Origin: Stipa capillata | Lineage: Eukaryota; Streptophyta; Magnoliopsida; Poales; Poaceae | Reading direction: 5' to 3' | NCBI GenBank assembly: GCA_019208055.1 | Contig: JAGXJF010000631.1 | Location: forward strand, 62,001 to 126,000 | DNA length: 64,000 nt | Part shown: one piece after another, positions 1 to 13,400 of the stretch | Layout of the letters: every line of letters starts with the position of its first letter | How positions within the stretch are numbered: the first letter of the stretch is position 1 | The notes under the pieces: generated by a model | Databases searched by the model: none | Seen by the model: only the letters and a program-made list of their open reading frames with translations | Told to the model about the DNA's origin: nothing | Program-made: the position numbers and the translations under genes

Positions 1-1257
1 GCTTTGCATGTCTTTTTCATTAAGAGAAGCAAACCATCAATTACAAGAATCTGCCACCTAGTGGCTACAAACAGAGAGAAAATAGAAGAGAAACCCACAG
101 ATGGCAACCCAGTAAAAGCAACACAGCCCCTAGACAACTACTCATGGAGGTTCAAAAACTCTATTCGCCTAGCCAACTGCCAACACTGCACCTCCTCCTT
201 AAGCATGTCAAAGACTATCACTGTCTCGCGGGTTCAAAGTTGTGTTTGCCACACAAACATCCCAGAAGCCCCCCAACAGATACTCCGTTCGGTTGCAAAC
301 ATAACTGGTTTTCGCTATGGGCACTGGAATTAAAAAGTTAACAGAAAATTGCCTTGGTGCCCTTCATTTATTACCACAATTTACTAGATCTTCTCATAAA
401 TATATGTTGGGAAGGAAAGACCGAAAGAGACTGGGAAGGAGACCTCATTTATTGATGAGAATATGAGCATCCGTTTCAACAGAGGTATAATAGGATTATA
501 GGAAGAAATGAGATAATTGTGCCTCAAAAGTTGTATTTAGAGAAAAGTTTTCAGGGCTAAAAGTAACTTATATTTACAATAGGAGGGAGTATTTCATAGC
601 TCAGAGAAACACAACTTGTTGCAAATCTTGAAGCCCATCTCTTCAATATGAAAAAGGAAAATAACACATGAAGAATCTTGTGTACAGTAAAAGCCATATC
701 CAGTATTAAGAAGTCACCAACCAGTGGAGAGGATGTGTCCTAGGAATATGATCAGGTGCAATCCTAAGTAAAAGGAGCAACTATATAAATTGCAGTAAAT
801 ATTTAAACAACTGCACGACAATTTTGACTTTCACTTTGTTATGGCATAATTAGTTGTTCTAGTGAATGGTCAAGTTCAAGCACATCCAATGTTCTTTTCT
901 AAATAGCAGTAAGTGGTTAGCAAGCGGTCATCCCACCTTTATGCGCATATGCAGGTTGGTGGCATTGATATGAGCTACAATGAACACTTAAGAGGGTGTA
1001 TGTGCGATTGTTGCGGCTCCTACTGAGAACATTGAACAAGAACATTAAGATTTCATGATTTCAGAAAAAGAACCAAAGGCCTTCGCAGGTGTGATATAGC
1101 CTTCAACAAAGTCAAAAGGTTTTAAGGACAAGGGTGAGTTTGATGTCTTAAAACTAAGCTAAATGGTCAAAAGAACAACAAAAACAACAGTTAACAAGAA
1201 GTAGAATACAAGTGAGCAAATCTATAACATATCATTCAAAACAACAAAGCATATTAC
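1..1257 (-). other. TOR intron, 3' side open
   Basis: Start of the intron after exon 27; no exon could be read on the minus strand. The bases at about 555-592 end in taggagggagta, the usual edge of a Stowaway-type MITE, but the other edge was not found. Confidence 0.5.
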
Positions 1258-1440
1258 TTGATGACTTCTTGGTTGCAGCTGTGTTTCGTCAGCTTCCTCA
1301 GAAGGAACGCCATCAAAATCATCAAGGGGATCACTAATGACATCATGTGGACACTGTGTGTACTTTTGTACTGACAAGTTATCGGAGATGAACGGCTCTC
1401 GCCTTAGTAATCGATTTTCAATCTCATCCCATTTTCTGTA
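1258..1440 (-). CDS. TOR: TOR exon 27 (last exon in window)
   Basis: 61 codons, YRKWDEIENRLLRREPFISD to LQPRSHQ, acceptor gtacag, donor CAA/gtaata. Phase 0. The following conserved segment (VNDxRLRxAGEASQ) is not found in 1-1257, so the next exon lies outside the window. Confidence 0.95.
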
Positions 1441-4400
1441 CTGTACGAAATAAAATGTGAAAAAATTAGACCAAGCCATCCAAAAGGTACATCATAAAAT
1501 CAAAATAGGATACCCGTAAATGGTGCTTCACAAGAAGTTTGTGTATTGATGGTATGAAAATTGTAAATTCTTCTCCAAGAGCATGTGCAAGCGAGCAGAG
1601 CGCCTCTGCAGCATCTTTCCGTAGATCATCATTGTTTCTAGTCATAGAAGGGAAAAATAATGGTCTAGTTAACGAAAGTGATGAACAAAACAAAAATATA
1701 TATAATTGACAATACTAGAAATAATGCTATGCTCATAAATATTCTATAAAAACAAGAATTTATCAAAAGAAAAAAAATCACAAGAAAGCAACAGAACACA
1801 AGAAATAAAAAGTTATATATAACCATAAATCTTACCCATCCAAGACGAGCTTCAGATGATGCACCAAAGCAGATACATGAGTACCAACCTGGACAAGATA
1901 TGTCAAAGACAAATGATGAGCAACACAAAGGCACAGTGGCTTCTAAAATCTAGATCATTTTGGTCAAACGTCAAACTGGATTAGAACATCAACCAACCTG
2001 CACCTTAGGTATAAGCTTAGTCAAAGTGACGATGGCACGCCGTCTAATATCAACTAGCTCCACTTTAAATAAACGAACAAGCACTGGAGCAACCAAGTGC
2101 ATGTGCTCATCCAAATTTCCTAAAAGGTGCCATTCAAGTTAACATATGTTCCACTTCACCAAATATATGTTAGGAACTTGAGAAGAAGTGGGAGCTGGAC
2201 ACAAACCGCCAAAAACTTCAAGTGTGTGTAATATGTCAGGAACATAGTAATAATCATTGCAGCGTTCAGCATCACCCAAGACTTGAATACAACTCGGTAA
2301 AATGTGGAGTAAATACATTCTGAACTCATCATTCAATGCTAAGCATAGTTGTTCAACAAGATGAAGCACCTGGAGAAGCAAGATAGTAATTAAGAAAATC
2401 ATGATATGAAACACCAGAATCACAAAAACATTACTCCACGATTTTCTGTAGGACATGACATATAGTTAATAGGAATACACGAGAATTACATCATTTAAAC
2501 TGAACTTCTCAACGATGGTCAGAAAACAGTCACTCGCCCAGCCAAAGAATTAGTTTGGGTGCACCCAGACCATTATCAGCATGTTAGCAAGACACAAAAC
2601 TATACAGAACTCATAATACTACATAGAGAATGTTTAACTAAGGCAATAGCCAATTTCCGATTCAAGTATTGCAGATAAAGATCACAGGAAAGGATGCAAT
2701 GATGTTTTCAGTTAGTACAATTGATACTGTTGAAGTTGCCACATTTAAGGTTGACAATGCACATGCATGAAAATAGTAATCATATCTAAAAGGGCATAAC
2801 TAACAAGCTACTAATACCACGTTAGTGTACTCGCTACCACTTCCTCATATAATTTTTTTGGAGGATTCCTTCTAGTGCAATTCCAACTAAGTCTCTCCAA
2901 GCTCTACCCTTTTTATCTCTGGACATAAGACAAGAACCAAGAGTTGCATGCTTTTATTCTTTTCATCGAAAGCTTTAAATGAACATATTTTCGTCTCTAA
3001 GCGTCTTTTTCCATGCTCCCTATGCACCGTTGTGTTCCATAATACGAGTGCAACAAAACAAGACTCATATTGCATATATTTTGGAGACATATGATGAAGT
3101 TATTTCTCAGTTAGCAACTATTTATGGTTAGATAACTATTACATGGTTGAATAGGCATGTATGTGTTACTAGCAACTCTATATTACTAGCGACTTTATAT
3201 ACTAACATCTAGCAAATGTACATGTTATTTGCTAATATGTTTATATAGCACTTCTAAGAAAGATTTATTACTTGGTAGTAACTACCAGTGATTTGTGCAA
3301 GCAGCTATAGATGGTGGTTGTACATTACTTGCTAGTACCTTTACATATTACATCTAGCAACTCTACATGTTACTTGTTGACAGCTCAATGACTCTACATT
3401 ACTTGCTAGCAACTCTAGTTCATACTACCTAGCATAGCAACCCTTCATACTACTACCTAGCAACTCTACATATTACTTGTTGACAAACCTGTATGGCTAT
3501 CAAACAAATATATATTACTTAATGGCAGCTAACGGTAATTTGTTCTGCAACTACAAGTCGTAGCCCTACCTTACTACTAGCAGGTCTACATGTTATTATC
3601 TATCAGGTCTATGTGTTCTATGTGTTATCAGCTGGTAATCTTTATAACTACAAGCTATTTTGTGCACACAATTGCCAGCGCTAACTCTACATAACTTTCT
3701 AGCAAATTTACATGTCAACTTTTGGAAATTCAACATGTTTTTTCTAGCTAGTATACACATTACTTTGAAGCAGCTATATGATGCTAGCTTGCAGCTACTA
3801 TAAGATTGGTAATGTAACTATTATTACCCAGAGAGAACTATCTATTGTCATGAAGTAACTAATACTAACTGGTAGCAAGTATGTTCGGAAATTCAACTGT
3901 TACCAGTTGAGTTAATATTTGGGGAGGAAACTATTGCTAGTTAAGGATACAGATCCGTGTATCGGTATCCGGATACAAGCACGGGGATACGCCAATTTTC
4001 AAAAATGCCGATATGTGGATACACTTAACAATTTTTGCAAAATGCATAATAATTTATATATCATGATTTAAAGAGCAAATTACCATGATATTTAGTTGAT
4101 TACGTCCTTTCTCTAGATATGGAAGTATGAAATTAAGTTCAAGCATTAAGACCATAAACATCAAAGTATGTCCTATCTCTAGACATAAAAATATTTAGGC
4201 AATAAACATGAAAGTATAAAATTAAGTTGAATTGCTCAGCGGGGAACACGTAGTGTTAAGTTCTAATCCTCTTGTTGGGCTGGACGTAAATGATATGAGT
4301 CCATAATGTATCCATGAAGTATTTGTTAGGAGAAATATCAACTTGATCTATTCCACGGGCTCTAGGCCAATATATATACATGTAAAAGAAGAGATAAGGT

Positions 4401-7400
4401 AGAAAACCAAAATACAAAAGGAAATATGAGTCCTACTCTCATACAACTATCTCTCTAACACTACCCCCTCAAACTTATGGTGGATCAACAACACTGAGTT
4501 TGGAGAGGTAAAAGTTGTGCTGGACACGAGTCTGTGCCTTCGTGAAGAAGTCAGCCAAAAAGCACACATACTGAAGGGCAACGATCTGATCATGTACTTG
4601 TGACCATATATAAGGAGCATCAACACCAATATGCTTGGTCAGCTTATACTTCACCGGATCTCTAGAAATACTTATGGCACCCGTACTATCAAATAAAAGA
4701 GGAGTTGGTGCAGAAACAGAAACACCAAAATCCTCAAGTAACCAATCAATGAGAGAACCACTAAGAAAAACACAGTATGCAGAAATAGACTGACGATCAG
4801 AGTGATTACTAGCCTAGGTCGCATCGGAATAAGCCTGGATTTATAAAGAGCTAGAGTGTGTAAATAAAAGACGACGAGAGATAATCCCACGAAGATATTG
4901 CAGAACACAAATAAGATGACTATAGAAGAGCTGAGTAGGAGCAGAAACAAACTTACTCAGAATATGCACTGGACACAAAATGTCAGGACAAGTGACACCA
5001 AGACAAACAAGACTCCCAACAAGATGTCATCAACATATAGGAGCGGAAGAGTCCAACCATGAGGCGAGGTGTGGACAAAGAGCATAGAATCATGAGCGCT
5101 GGCAGAAAAACCAGCTGCAACGACCACAGAAGACAAACACTCAAACCAGGCATGAGTGCTTGCTTAAGCGCATAAAGAAAGCGATGGAGGTGACAAACAA
5201 CACTCAAGAACATAATACCCTAGTGGTGGCTGCATATACACCTCCTCATGCGACTCACCATTAAGAAAGGCATTCTTGACATCAAGCTGAGAGATGGACC
5301 AAGCAGGAACAGAGACCACACCAAGAAGAGGTGAACAGTGGTCATGTGAGCTACATGAGCAAAAGGCTCATCATAGTCATGAGCATGCTATTGCTGAAAA
5401 GCATGCGCCACAAGATGAGCCTTATAGCGCTCAAGAGTACTATCAGAGCAGGTCTTAACCTTATAGACCCACTTGCACGTAATGGGCTAGACACATGGAC
5501 AAAGAGGAACAAGATCTCACGTGCCAGTGCGCTCAAGGGCAGCAATCTCCTCTGCATAGCATGCTGCCACTCCTGATAACAATAGCATCTCGATAAGAAG
5601 TCGACTCGGCAAGAGCAACGCCAGCAAAACGAAGACGGTCAATATGCGAATGCGGACGAGCACGAAGAGCATAGCAAGGAGAAGGTGGTGCATTAGAATA
5701 AAAAGATGGCTCTAGAGAAACTAAAGAATTCTCAACTCGCGAATAACGAGTATAGTAGAGAGGATAAGAAGGAACAATGCTAGGAGGGGCCTCAAGAGGA
5801 GGTATCCTTAGGAAAAGGCGCCACTGAAGAAGGATGCGCTAATGGTGAGGACGACACCGGTGGTGAAGACAGTGGATGCGCCATTGAAAAGGGCATCAAT
5901 CGTGAAGACGGTAGAGGTGCCATTGGAGAAGCCACCAAAAAGAAGGCATCACGGGAAAAGGCACCAGTCGTGGCAGTGACACATAGGTGATGGGAGTAGT
6001 AGGAAAAGTCAGGAAAGAAAGTGGCTCGACAAAAGAGGCTTGAGATGAACCAAGAGAAAGACAAGGGTAGAAGGGACGAGATTCATCAAAAGTGACATCG
6101 CGAGAAACCTGCATCCATCGGCCAACAGGATCCCAACAACGATATCCCTTATGCTTAGCATTATAATTGAGAAAAACATACTCCACAGATCGAGCCATCA
6201 GCTTACTGCGCTCATGAGGTGCAAAAAACACATAGCACACACAACCAAAGAGGTGAAGACTAGAATAATCAGGCATCTAGCCACAAAGACGCTCAACTGA
6301 GATCCCACCTTGAAGAGCAGAAGATGGTTGGATATTAGTCAAATAAGTGGCAATGGAAACAGTCTCAACCCAAAAAATGAGGTAGAACATCAGAGCCAAG
6401 CATCGTCATCTTCATCTGATGAGGTAGAATATCCAAGGAAGATTACGTCATCTTCATCTGATGAGGTAGAACATCTAAAGATGACGATGCTTACGCTCAG
6501 CAACACCATTCTGAGCGTGAGGGCCGAGACAAGAAAATTGAGAGAGTGCCATGCTCAACAAGAAAATGACGAAGGTGACCAGATCAGACAGAATCAACAC
6601 GAAAGACACTAATAGAATCGTCAGACTGAGTACGAACCATGATGGCAAAGTTCTTATAGATGTGTAAAACCTCGCTAGAAGAAGACATAAAATAAATCCA
6701 GGTGTAGCGAGAAAAGTCATCTATGGAAAGAACATAATAGCGATGACCCTCCCTTTTGAAACAAAAGGGGCCGGACCCCACACATCAAGATGAACAAGAT
6801 CAAATAAACGATGTTAGACTAACTCACTAGAGGGATAAGAGAGCCGTATCTGCTTGCCAAGCCGACAACCATGACAACTAGCAAAAGAGACAGCACCAAA
6901 CACAGACCCTAAAAGATCAGACGAATGAGGGAAGAGAGACACGAACCACAGTGATGTCCCAAACGATGAAGCCACTGGGCAAAAGACGAGGTGGATGATG
7001 CAGCGGAGGCACATGCGGTGGAGGAGACAGAAAGACTTATAAGGGCAGTGGAAGGTAGACAAAGCCAGTCAAGCTCCCAAAGATGCCGTGAGTCACGACA
7101 ATGCGGACCCGCCCAACCAAAAGACTTCTATGATGATCTTGAACACATCAAGAGTCAGAATCAACAATGACACGGCAGCCATGATAAGTGAGCTGGCCGG
7201 CGGACATGAGCCGAATGGTTTGTTTGGAAACATGAGATACAACACGGACATGAAACGAGGAAGTCGAAAGAGTTGCGTCCATCAACAGAAAGAGAAGTAT
7301 CATCAGCGGTTTGAACAGAGATTGGAACAGCTAGGGGACTAAATGATGTAAGACTGGTGGAATAGGAAATCATATGAAACCAGAGTCAAGAATTCAAGGC

Positions 7401-10400
7401 GATGTGCCTGACGAAGATGTGTAAGGTGGTCTATCATTACCAAAAGGCTAAGCAGTAGAAACAGCAGAACCCGGCGGTGCAAAAGTTGGAGAAACAACCA
7501 AACGATGCAGTAGTGTAAGAGTCTCCTCATCAATAAATTCCCTCCGAGAAGAACCAGTAAGTCCCAAGCCTCCAATGCGCAGGAATGCTACCATGTTGAT
7601 AAGCAGAGTCTCATGAGACACAACCTCCTCCACCCATAGAAGAAAGTGCCATTGACAAAGGCGCCACCCGCGGAGGGGCAGCAATAGAACCCGGAGAAGC
7701 CACAACATGAGCAGAAAGGGAATGAAGATGAACATGACCCAATGATGTACCCAAAAAGCCATCAATGTTCCTATTTTTTTCTTGTTAAAGCCAATCACAC
7801 GTTACTCCATTCTGGAGAGACCAGAACAGAGCACGCGCAAACAACCACGGGGAGGCCGATCGTTGTCCAACGAAGGTCCAGTAAGGCCAGTGGTGGTCCG
7901 ACAAGGACAACAGAGGCCCGTGGCCCTACCATATGAGGATGAGGCGCTATGGAGGCAGAAGACGATGGATTTGGCCTGGAGCTGTACAGGCGACGCTAGC
8001 AGTGTGGGAAGACGATGAGATCGACGGCACCCCAACAACGTCTATGCGTCCAAGAGATGAAGGACCAGGTGACGGGGGCAAGCACGAGCGAATGGGCAAG
8101 CCCTAGCGGGCGGGAGAGCACAAGTGGATGGGCAGCAGCTCCTTGGTGATGAAGCGGTAGCCAATAGAGAAGCAAAGGAGCCGATAGAGCCACGGCAGGG
8201 GTGAGCTGCGGCGGCAGCTCCAAGACGAAGAAGGCGACGTCCGGCGATTCCAGGAGAGGAGCACCGACTGTTGCTCGAGGACACCTCCCGAGCACGGCGA
8301 GACTGGCGCGAAAAAAAAACCATAGTTCAAGCGAAGAAGATGGAGGCGGCAATACCTTTAGAACGAAGAGGGCACAGCGGGTAGTGGTGGATGATGATGC
8401 GCGAGTTGCAGCGCGCAAGCGATGGCAGAGATCAAGCAAGGGAAGAGAAGAATCAATCAAGACGAGATCAATCCCAAACCCTAAAAACCGGCTCTTGATA
8501 CCATGTTAAGAGGAATAGCAACTTGATCAATTCCATCGACTCTAACCCAATACATATACATGTACAAGAGAAGAGACAAGGTAGGAAACCAAAATACAAA
8601 AGGAAATACATGAATCCTACTCTAATACAACTATCTCTCTAACAATATCCATGGCCAATAATATTTTCTTTAGTAATTTATTTGCCCGATACTCCACGGA
8701 TACATATCCAGATGTATCCACCACTGTTATGGATCAGTCTGGGTAAGGGTCCAAAGACCAGGGATAGGGCACTCACCCTCAACGATCAACGACAGGGCTC
8801 ATCCCTAACATGGAAGCGAGGCTCTACGGCTTAAGAGACCTTTTGATTATTTCGTTGATTGTTCAAAAGGCTACACACTAGTCCTTTTGCTCCTTTATAT
8901 ATAGGACGACTGACTTGATCCACAAGTTGGGTGTCAATTCAAACTCAAGACCAAACCATAACTCCACCTTCCTAGTTCAATTGGACTCTTCCTAATTTAA
9001 CTCAACTCTTCCTAATAGGCCCAACAGTATCTAACAAGGACACTTACTACTTGATTTCTTCCTTTTCTTCACCTTTCTATCTCTAACACAACCTACCCAA
9101 TGCCTTCACGGATATGCTTGTCTCCTCCTCCCTTGTGGACCCACGACCATAACAGCCATGTATCCCGTATCCGATGGAACACAAATTGAACACTCGGGGA
9201 AGGAGATATGATCATTCAAATTTTGCAAAATAAGGAGTAAGGTAACTCTTTTCAATTTCTCGCCCCACAAAACTCTGGCATCATGTATAAAAGCAGCATT
9301 TTGTCTTTATCCAATTTTTCCAAACCCCATGTATATCTTCCCACTCCTGCATGGCAGTAGCATGTGGAGACAAAATATGCTACAAGGCGCAGAATATAAT
9401 CACCAACTTACGTACCTAAAAAAAGTGGTTAACTGGAGTTGAGCATTAAGTTTCCACAAAGGTAAGACTGAAGAAAGTATTTACAATTGACTGTCTTTTT
9501 TTTTCTTTCGGGTGATAATCATGGAGCATGTAAGAACATAAAAGGAGATCATAATCTACTTCAATGGGTTGAACAACTAATGACCATGACCGAAGTAGAT
9601 CGGCCCACTAGGCCTCATCAGGGAAAGTTAGAAGCTGTAGGTATGCAGCAGTATTATACTGCCAACAGAACATAACAACAGATAACAGGAGAGGAAAAGT
9701 GAAGTATTATTACTGGAGAAGCCTGTGGACCCTGTATGGTCCGCTTTGGTGCAGGCAAGCTGAACGAGGAAGTCCATAATTCAGAGATGAGAGAGAGTAT
9801 GTCTTGTAAATACTTCCGAATGTGCTGAAAATAAGTAGATTTAATAAGATACGCTACATATTAACTGCAACAGAAAGAATCTTCCATGAATGATATAAAA
9901 GCAAAAGGGCAACACTAAAAGGACCATCTTACCTGCCTAACAATAGATACCAATGTCCCAAGCTTCCAGGTTATGAACTCCTTCAAACCACCATCCTCGC
10001 ACATACGAACAGCACGGAATAGCTCAGGGAGAACCTTGAAATCAAAAGAGAGTATTTCAGAAATTTCATCACATAGCACTTACTCAATCTTTCCCCACAA
10101 AGACACAAACGTGCCAAACCGTTTGCCTTATATCCAACCACAATATAATTGAAAGCTTGGAACTACAAGGGTTTAAATTTCGGGTTGTGATTTACGTTCG
10201 AAAACAATATTGTGTTCCATCGAGATATTGGATAACTGGAGATCACAGAAAATCTTACAAAAAAGTCCGACATTGTTTCAGAAATTTTGCAGGTACAACT
10301 TTCTAGTGACATAACAAGGTTCTCCAGCAATTGAACTTCAAATCTGACATTGTCGTTAAAACTCTCCATATCACATAAATCATGAATTAGTTTCGTGCAC

Positions 10401-13400
10401 AGAAAAGGACTTCAATTTATGCAACAAACTGGTTGTTGACCCAAATCAGTTATGATTCCAGAAGTAACATGTATCAGTTAGAAAGCTAAAATAACTCAAG
10501 GCCATGCATATCCAAGTATCAGTTAAAATATTTCATGTATCTGCGTTGGAGTCAGTCAGAAACCATAGATCACATCTGGATTGTATTGGTCAGAAATGAG
10601 TAGAGTCGAAACGGTCAGCCAAGCAGCAACTGTAGTGAAATGGGACTGCTATAAAATGCATAGGACTTGCTGTACAGTAAAGCAAATTGAGTCTCTCACC
10701 TTTGGTAAATAAGGAACACAGCCAAGGCCCATTGACTAGATCCAAATGTATCATAGAGAACAAGGAAAACATTTAAGTGATTACGGTTCCAAAGAAAGAT
10801 ATTTGAAGGAAAAAACTATCCAAAACAGAAATACTACCTTAAAAACAAAGATAAGAGAGCCAACAACCATTTGATGATAACTTGAAAGGGAAGGATCTCG
10901 AAGAATTCGCATGAGAGAACTAATTGCAACCTAGCAATAGAGAATTAAGGTAAGAGGGGCTAACACAGGAATCTTCAGGTTTCCAATAAAATTAACATAA
11001 AACCATACTGTTGAATAGTAGTCCTCAGATGCCGAAAAAGATGGCCAGAAATCAGTTGGTAACTCTTCCATGGAAACGATATGTTGCGCGGTCTCAATTG
11101 TTGGCCGTAGAACCTCTCTATGTTGACCAGGTAGATTATGTTGATTACGCTTGTGTGCATGAGGATCCAATGCACCCATAATCCCTAAAACCTGGAAAAG
11201 AAGTAGTGCCTTATTGCTTGAACAATATATAATTTCATGAAACAGCAAGCATCAATCAAATAAATACCTTCAGCACTTCCAGTCTAGTCGACCATTCCAA
11301 TTCACCATTCAGCAATTTCAAGAGTAAGCCAAGCAATGGAGGATACTCGTTGTAGGGAGCGATAACATAGCTGATGACGATCCATGAAAAATCAGCAAAC
11401 ACAAGCCATGACCAAACCACAGCAATACAAAATATATAATGAAAATACTTACTACAGAATATATGAAAACAGTACATAGACATTATCATGCAGCTATCTT
11501 ACATATTAGTATATTACTATCAAGTGTCACGAACTATTTGTGCCCGCAAAACAGGAAGTGAAGCATGTAATTATTACAAACACAAAGGGTACGATACCAC
11601 CCCAAAAAAGTGAATTTTTCAAGAAAGGAGACTCTAAAAGACTCAATACCTATTGGGTGTAAACTATGAAAATTTTATAGGACAACTTGGCCCATCTGGC
11701 ACATCAAGTCTAGGATTTCTATTAAATTGCATACACTAACCAGTTCACCCAAAAGCTCAACCTAATGGGATAAGATGGACAACGTATTTCAACACTCCCC
11801 CTCACGTCTAGGCTCCTCCGGGCCTTAGACCCAAACCTTAGATGTTGGATCGAAGTAGGTCACAGATATTTTTATTCATATTGTGTTGGCTAGGTCTAAC
11901 TCGAGACCTCTTGGCTCTGTTACCATATTAAATTGCATGCATCGACCAATTTACCCAAAAGCTCAAACTGATAGGGAAATGTGGACAATATATTTCAACG
12001 GGCCCATTTACTGTTGTATATATACTCTATTATTAATGAAATACTGCGGATACCCCCACATTTACTTTTTCTCTTACAATAGGGTCATAATTACTGTTTC
12101 AAGCCTCAAGTATTTGATAAGGAAACAATGCTAACTATGCTAACATTTATAAGATCAAAGCAGTAACAAATTTTAGCGACGGGCAGATCTATTTAACGTT
12201 GAAGATCTTGTGATATAGAACTAAAGTTGTCTTGGGACTTTGATACATGCAACTCATCAATATGCACGCAAATGAGAACAAAAAAGGCATATACCCTGTG
12301 CTTTGAATAACTTGTCCAAGAGTTGCTACTGCCACTTCCCTTTTACTAACAGCACCTCCATCCAAAAGAGCATCCACAACTAGTGGCATTAGCTCAGGAA
12401 GATATTGCCTCATTGCGAAACCACCCTATCATGCAGAGCATAAATTATCACAACTTGTAATTCACAAGTCAAGTCATACAAGTTTCAAGCCAATCAACCA
12501 TAACCAGAAGTAGAAAGGTCCAATTTACCCCCTCCATCCTCTACTGTCAGAAAAGTCCTGATTGCACCCTCTTTACAGGACAAGATTCAGCTCAATTTGG
12601 ACTTTTGTAAAAGTAGAGGGGGGTTAAATGAAACAAACATCACACGATAGAGAAAACCATACCACTTTGGCCAGTTCTCCAACAGTGGCAAGCACTCCCG
12701 CAGAAAGCACAGTATTAGCCATTGGTCCTGTTCCTTCACAAAGCCTAGCCACTAGGGCCTGAAATAAAACAATATGGAACTAGGAAGTAAGCCTCGCACA
12801 AAAAACAATAGCACTGATCTCATTTCTTACTAACCTTGTGAATTGGAGCAATATATGGAAGTATTAGCCGTGCACAGCTCCTAATTAAGTAGCCCAACAA
12901 TCTAGCACTTTCCTCTCTACACTTGCTATCCATACTGCAAACACCATAAAGATTTTCAGACGCATGATGCTGGAGCAACATGATAAAACCAGCATTGATC
13001 ATTAGAAGCAGAATTTTTATTGCTCTAAACCTTTGATCAAGATAGGTGAGCAACTGTATAAGATAGCGACGAAGGGCAGGCAGTACATATGCAGGATTTT
13101 TTTCAGACAATCTACCTGCAACCGATATTGCCAATTCTCTGACATCATACTCCTAAGTCAAAGGGTAAAGAAGAAAAATGTCAATGATCACAAAGGCCAT
13201 CGTGTTTAGAAATTTACTTACTATTGCGAGTACATTAACGGAAACATGAACTGGACTGGTGCAAGGAAAACAACATAATATTCTTGTTTGAATATAGATA
13301 TTTCCAATCATGGATATAATAATCCAGGACTATTCCTTTTTTGCTTGCAAAGATGTGGTATTTAACCAGTACTTCCATAAAAGCCCTATTTTGAAAAATA

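Larger units (their letters stand above)
4324..8644 (-). mobile_element. Degenerate Ty1/copia retrotransposon with both LTRs
   Basis: Direct terminal repeats of 137 bp (4324-4460) and 141 bp (8504-8644) start TGTTA and end TAACA. Beside the right LTR the minus strand reads TGGTATCAAGAGC, the initiator-tRNA-Met primer site with one extra A; beside the left LTR is the polypurine tract GAGGGGGTAG. Minus-strand relics run in copia order: integrase zinc part (SCHGCRLGKQIRL, about 6.85 kb), integrase core (IDDFSRYTWIYFM; NGVAERKHRHL, 6.5-6.75 kb), WDPVGR...DVTFDESRPFYP (about 6.1 kb), reverse transcriptase (VCHLHRFLYALKQ; YVDDI in a shifted frame near 5.03 kb) and the RNase H end (ADFFTK near 4.55 kb). 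Many frameshifts and stops, so not autonomous. No clear 5-bp target duplication. It lies in the same orientation as TOR inside intron 22. Confidence 0.9.

Noticed and set aside
4..341. 109-codon plus frame at the left edge
   Set aside because: No homology recognised, not opened by ATG at its first codon, and located in a TOR intron.
7996..8509. Frames of 75-154 codons on both strands near 8.0-8.5 kb
   Set aside because: They lie inside the copia element between primer site and gag, overlap on both strands, and lack gag motifs.
4316..8652. Target-site duplication for the copia element
   Set aside because: Flanks gtatt and atatc do not match; similar tatccatg words on both sides are not at the element ends.
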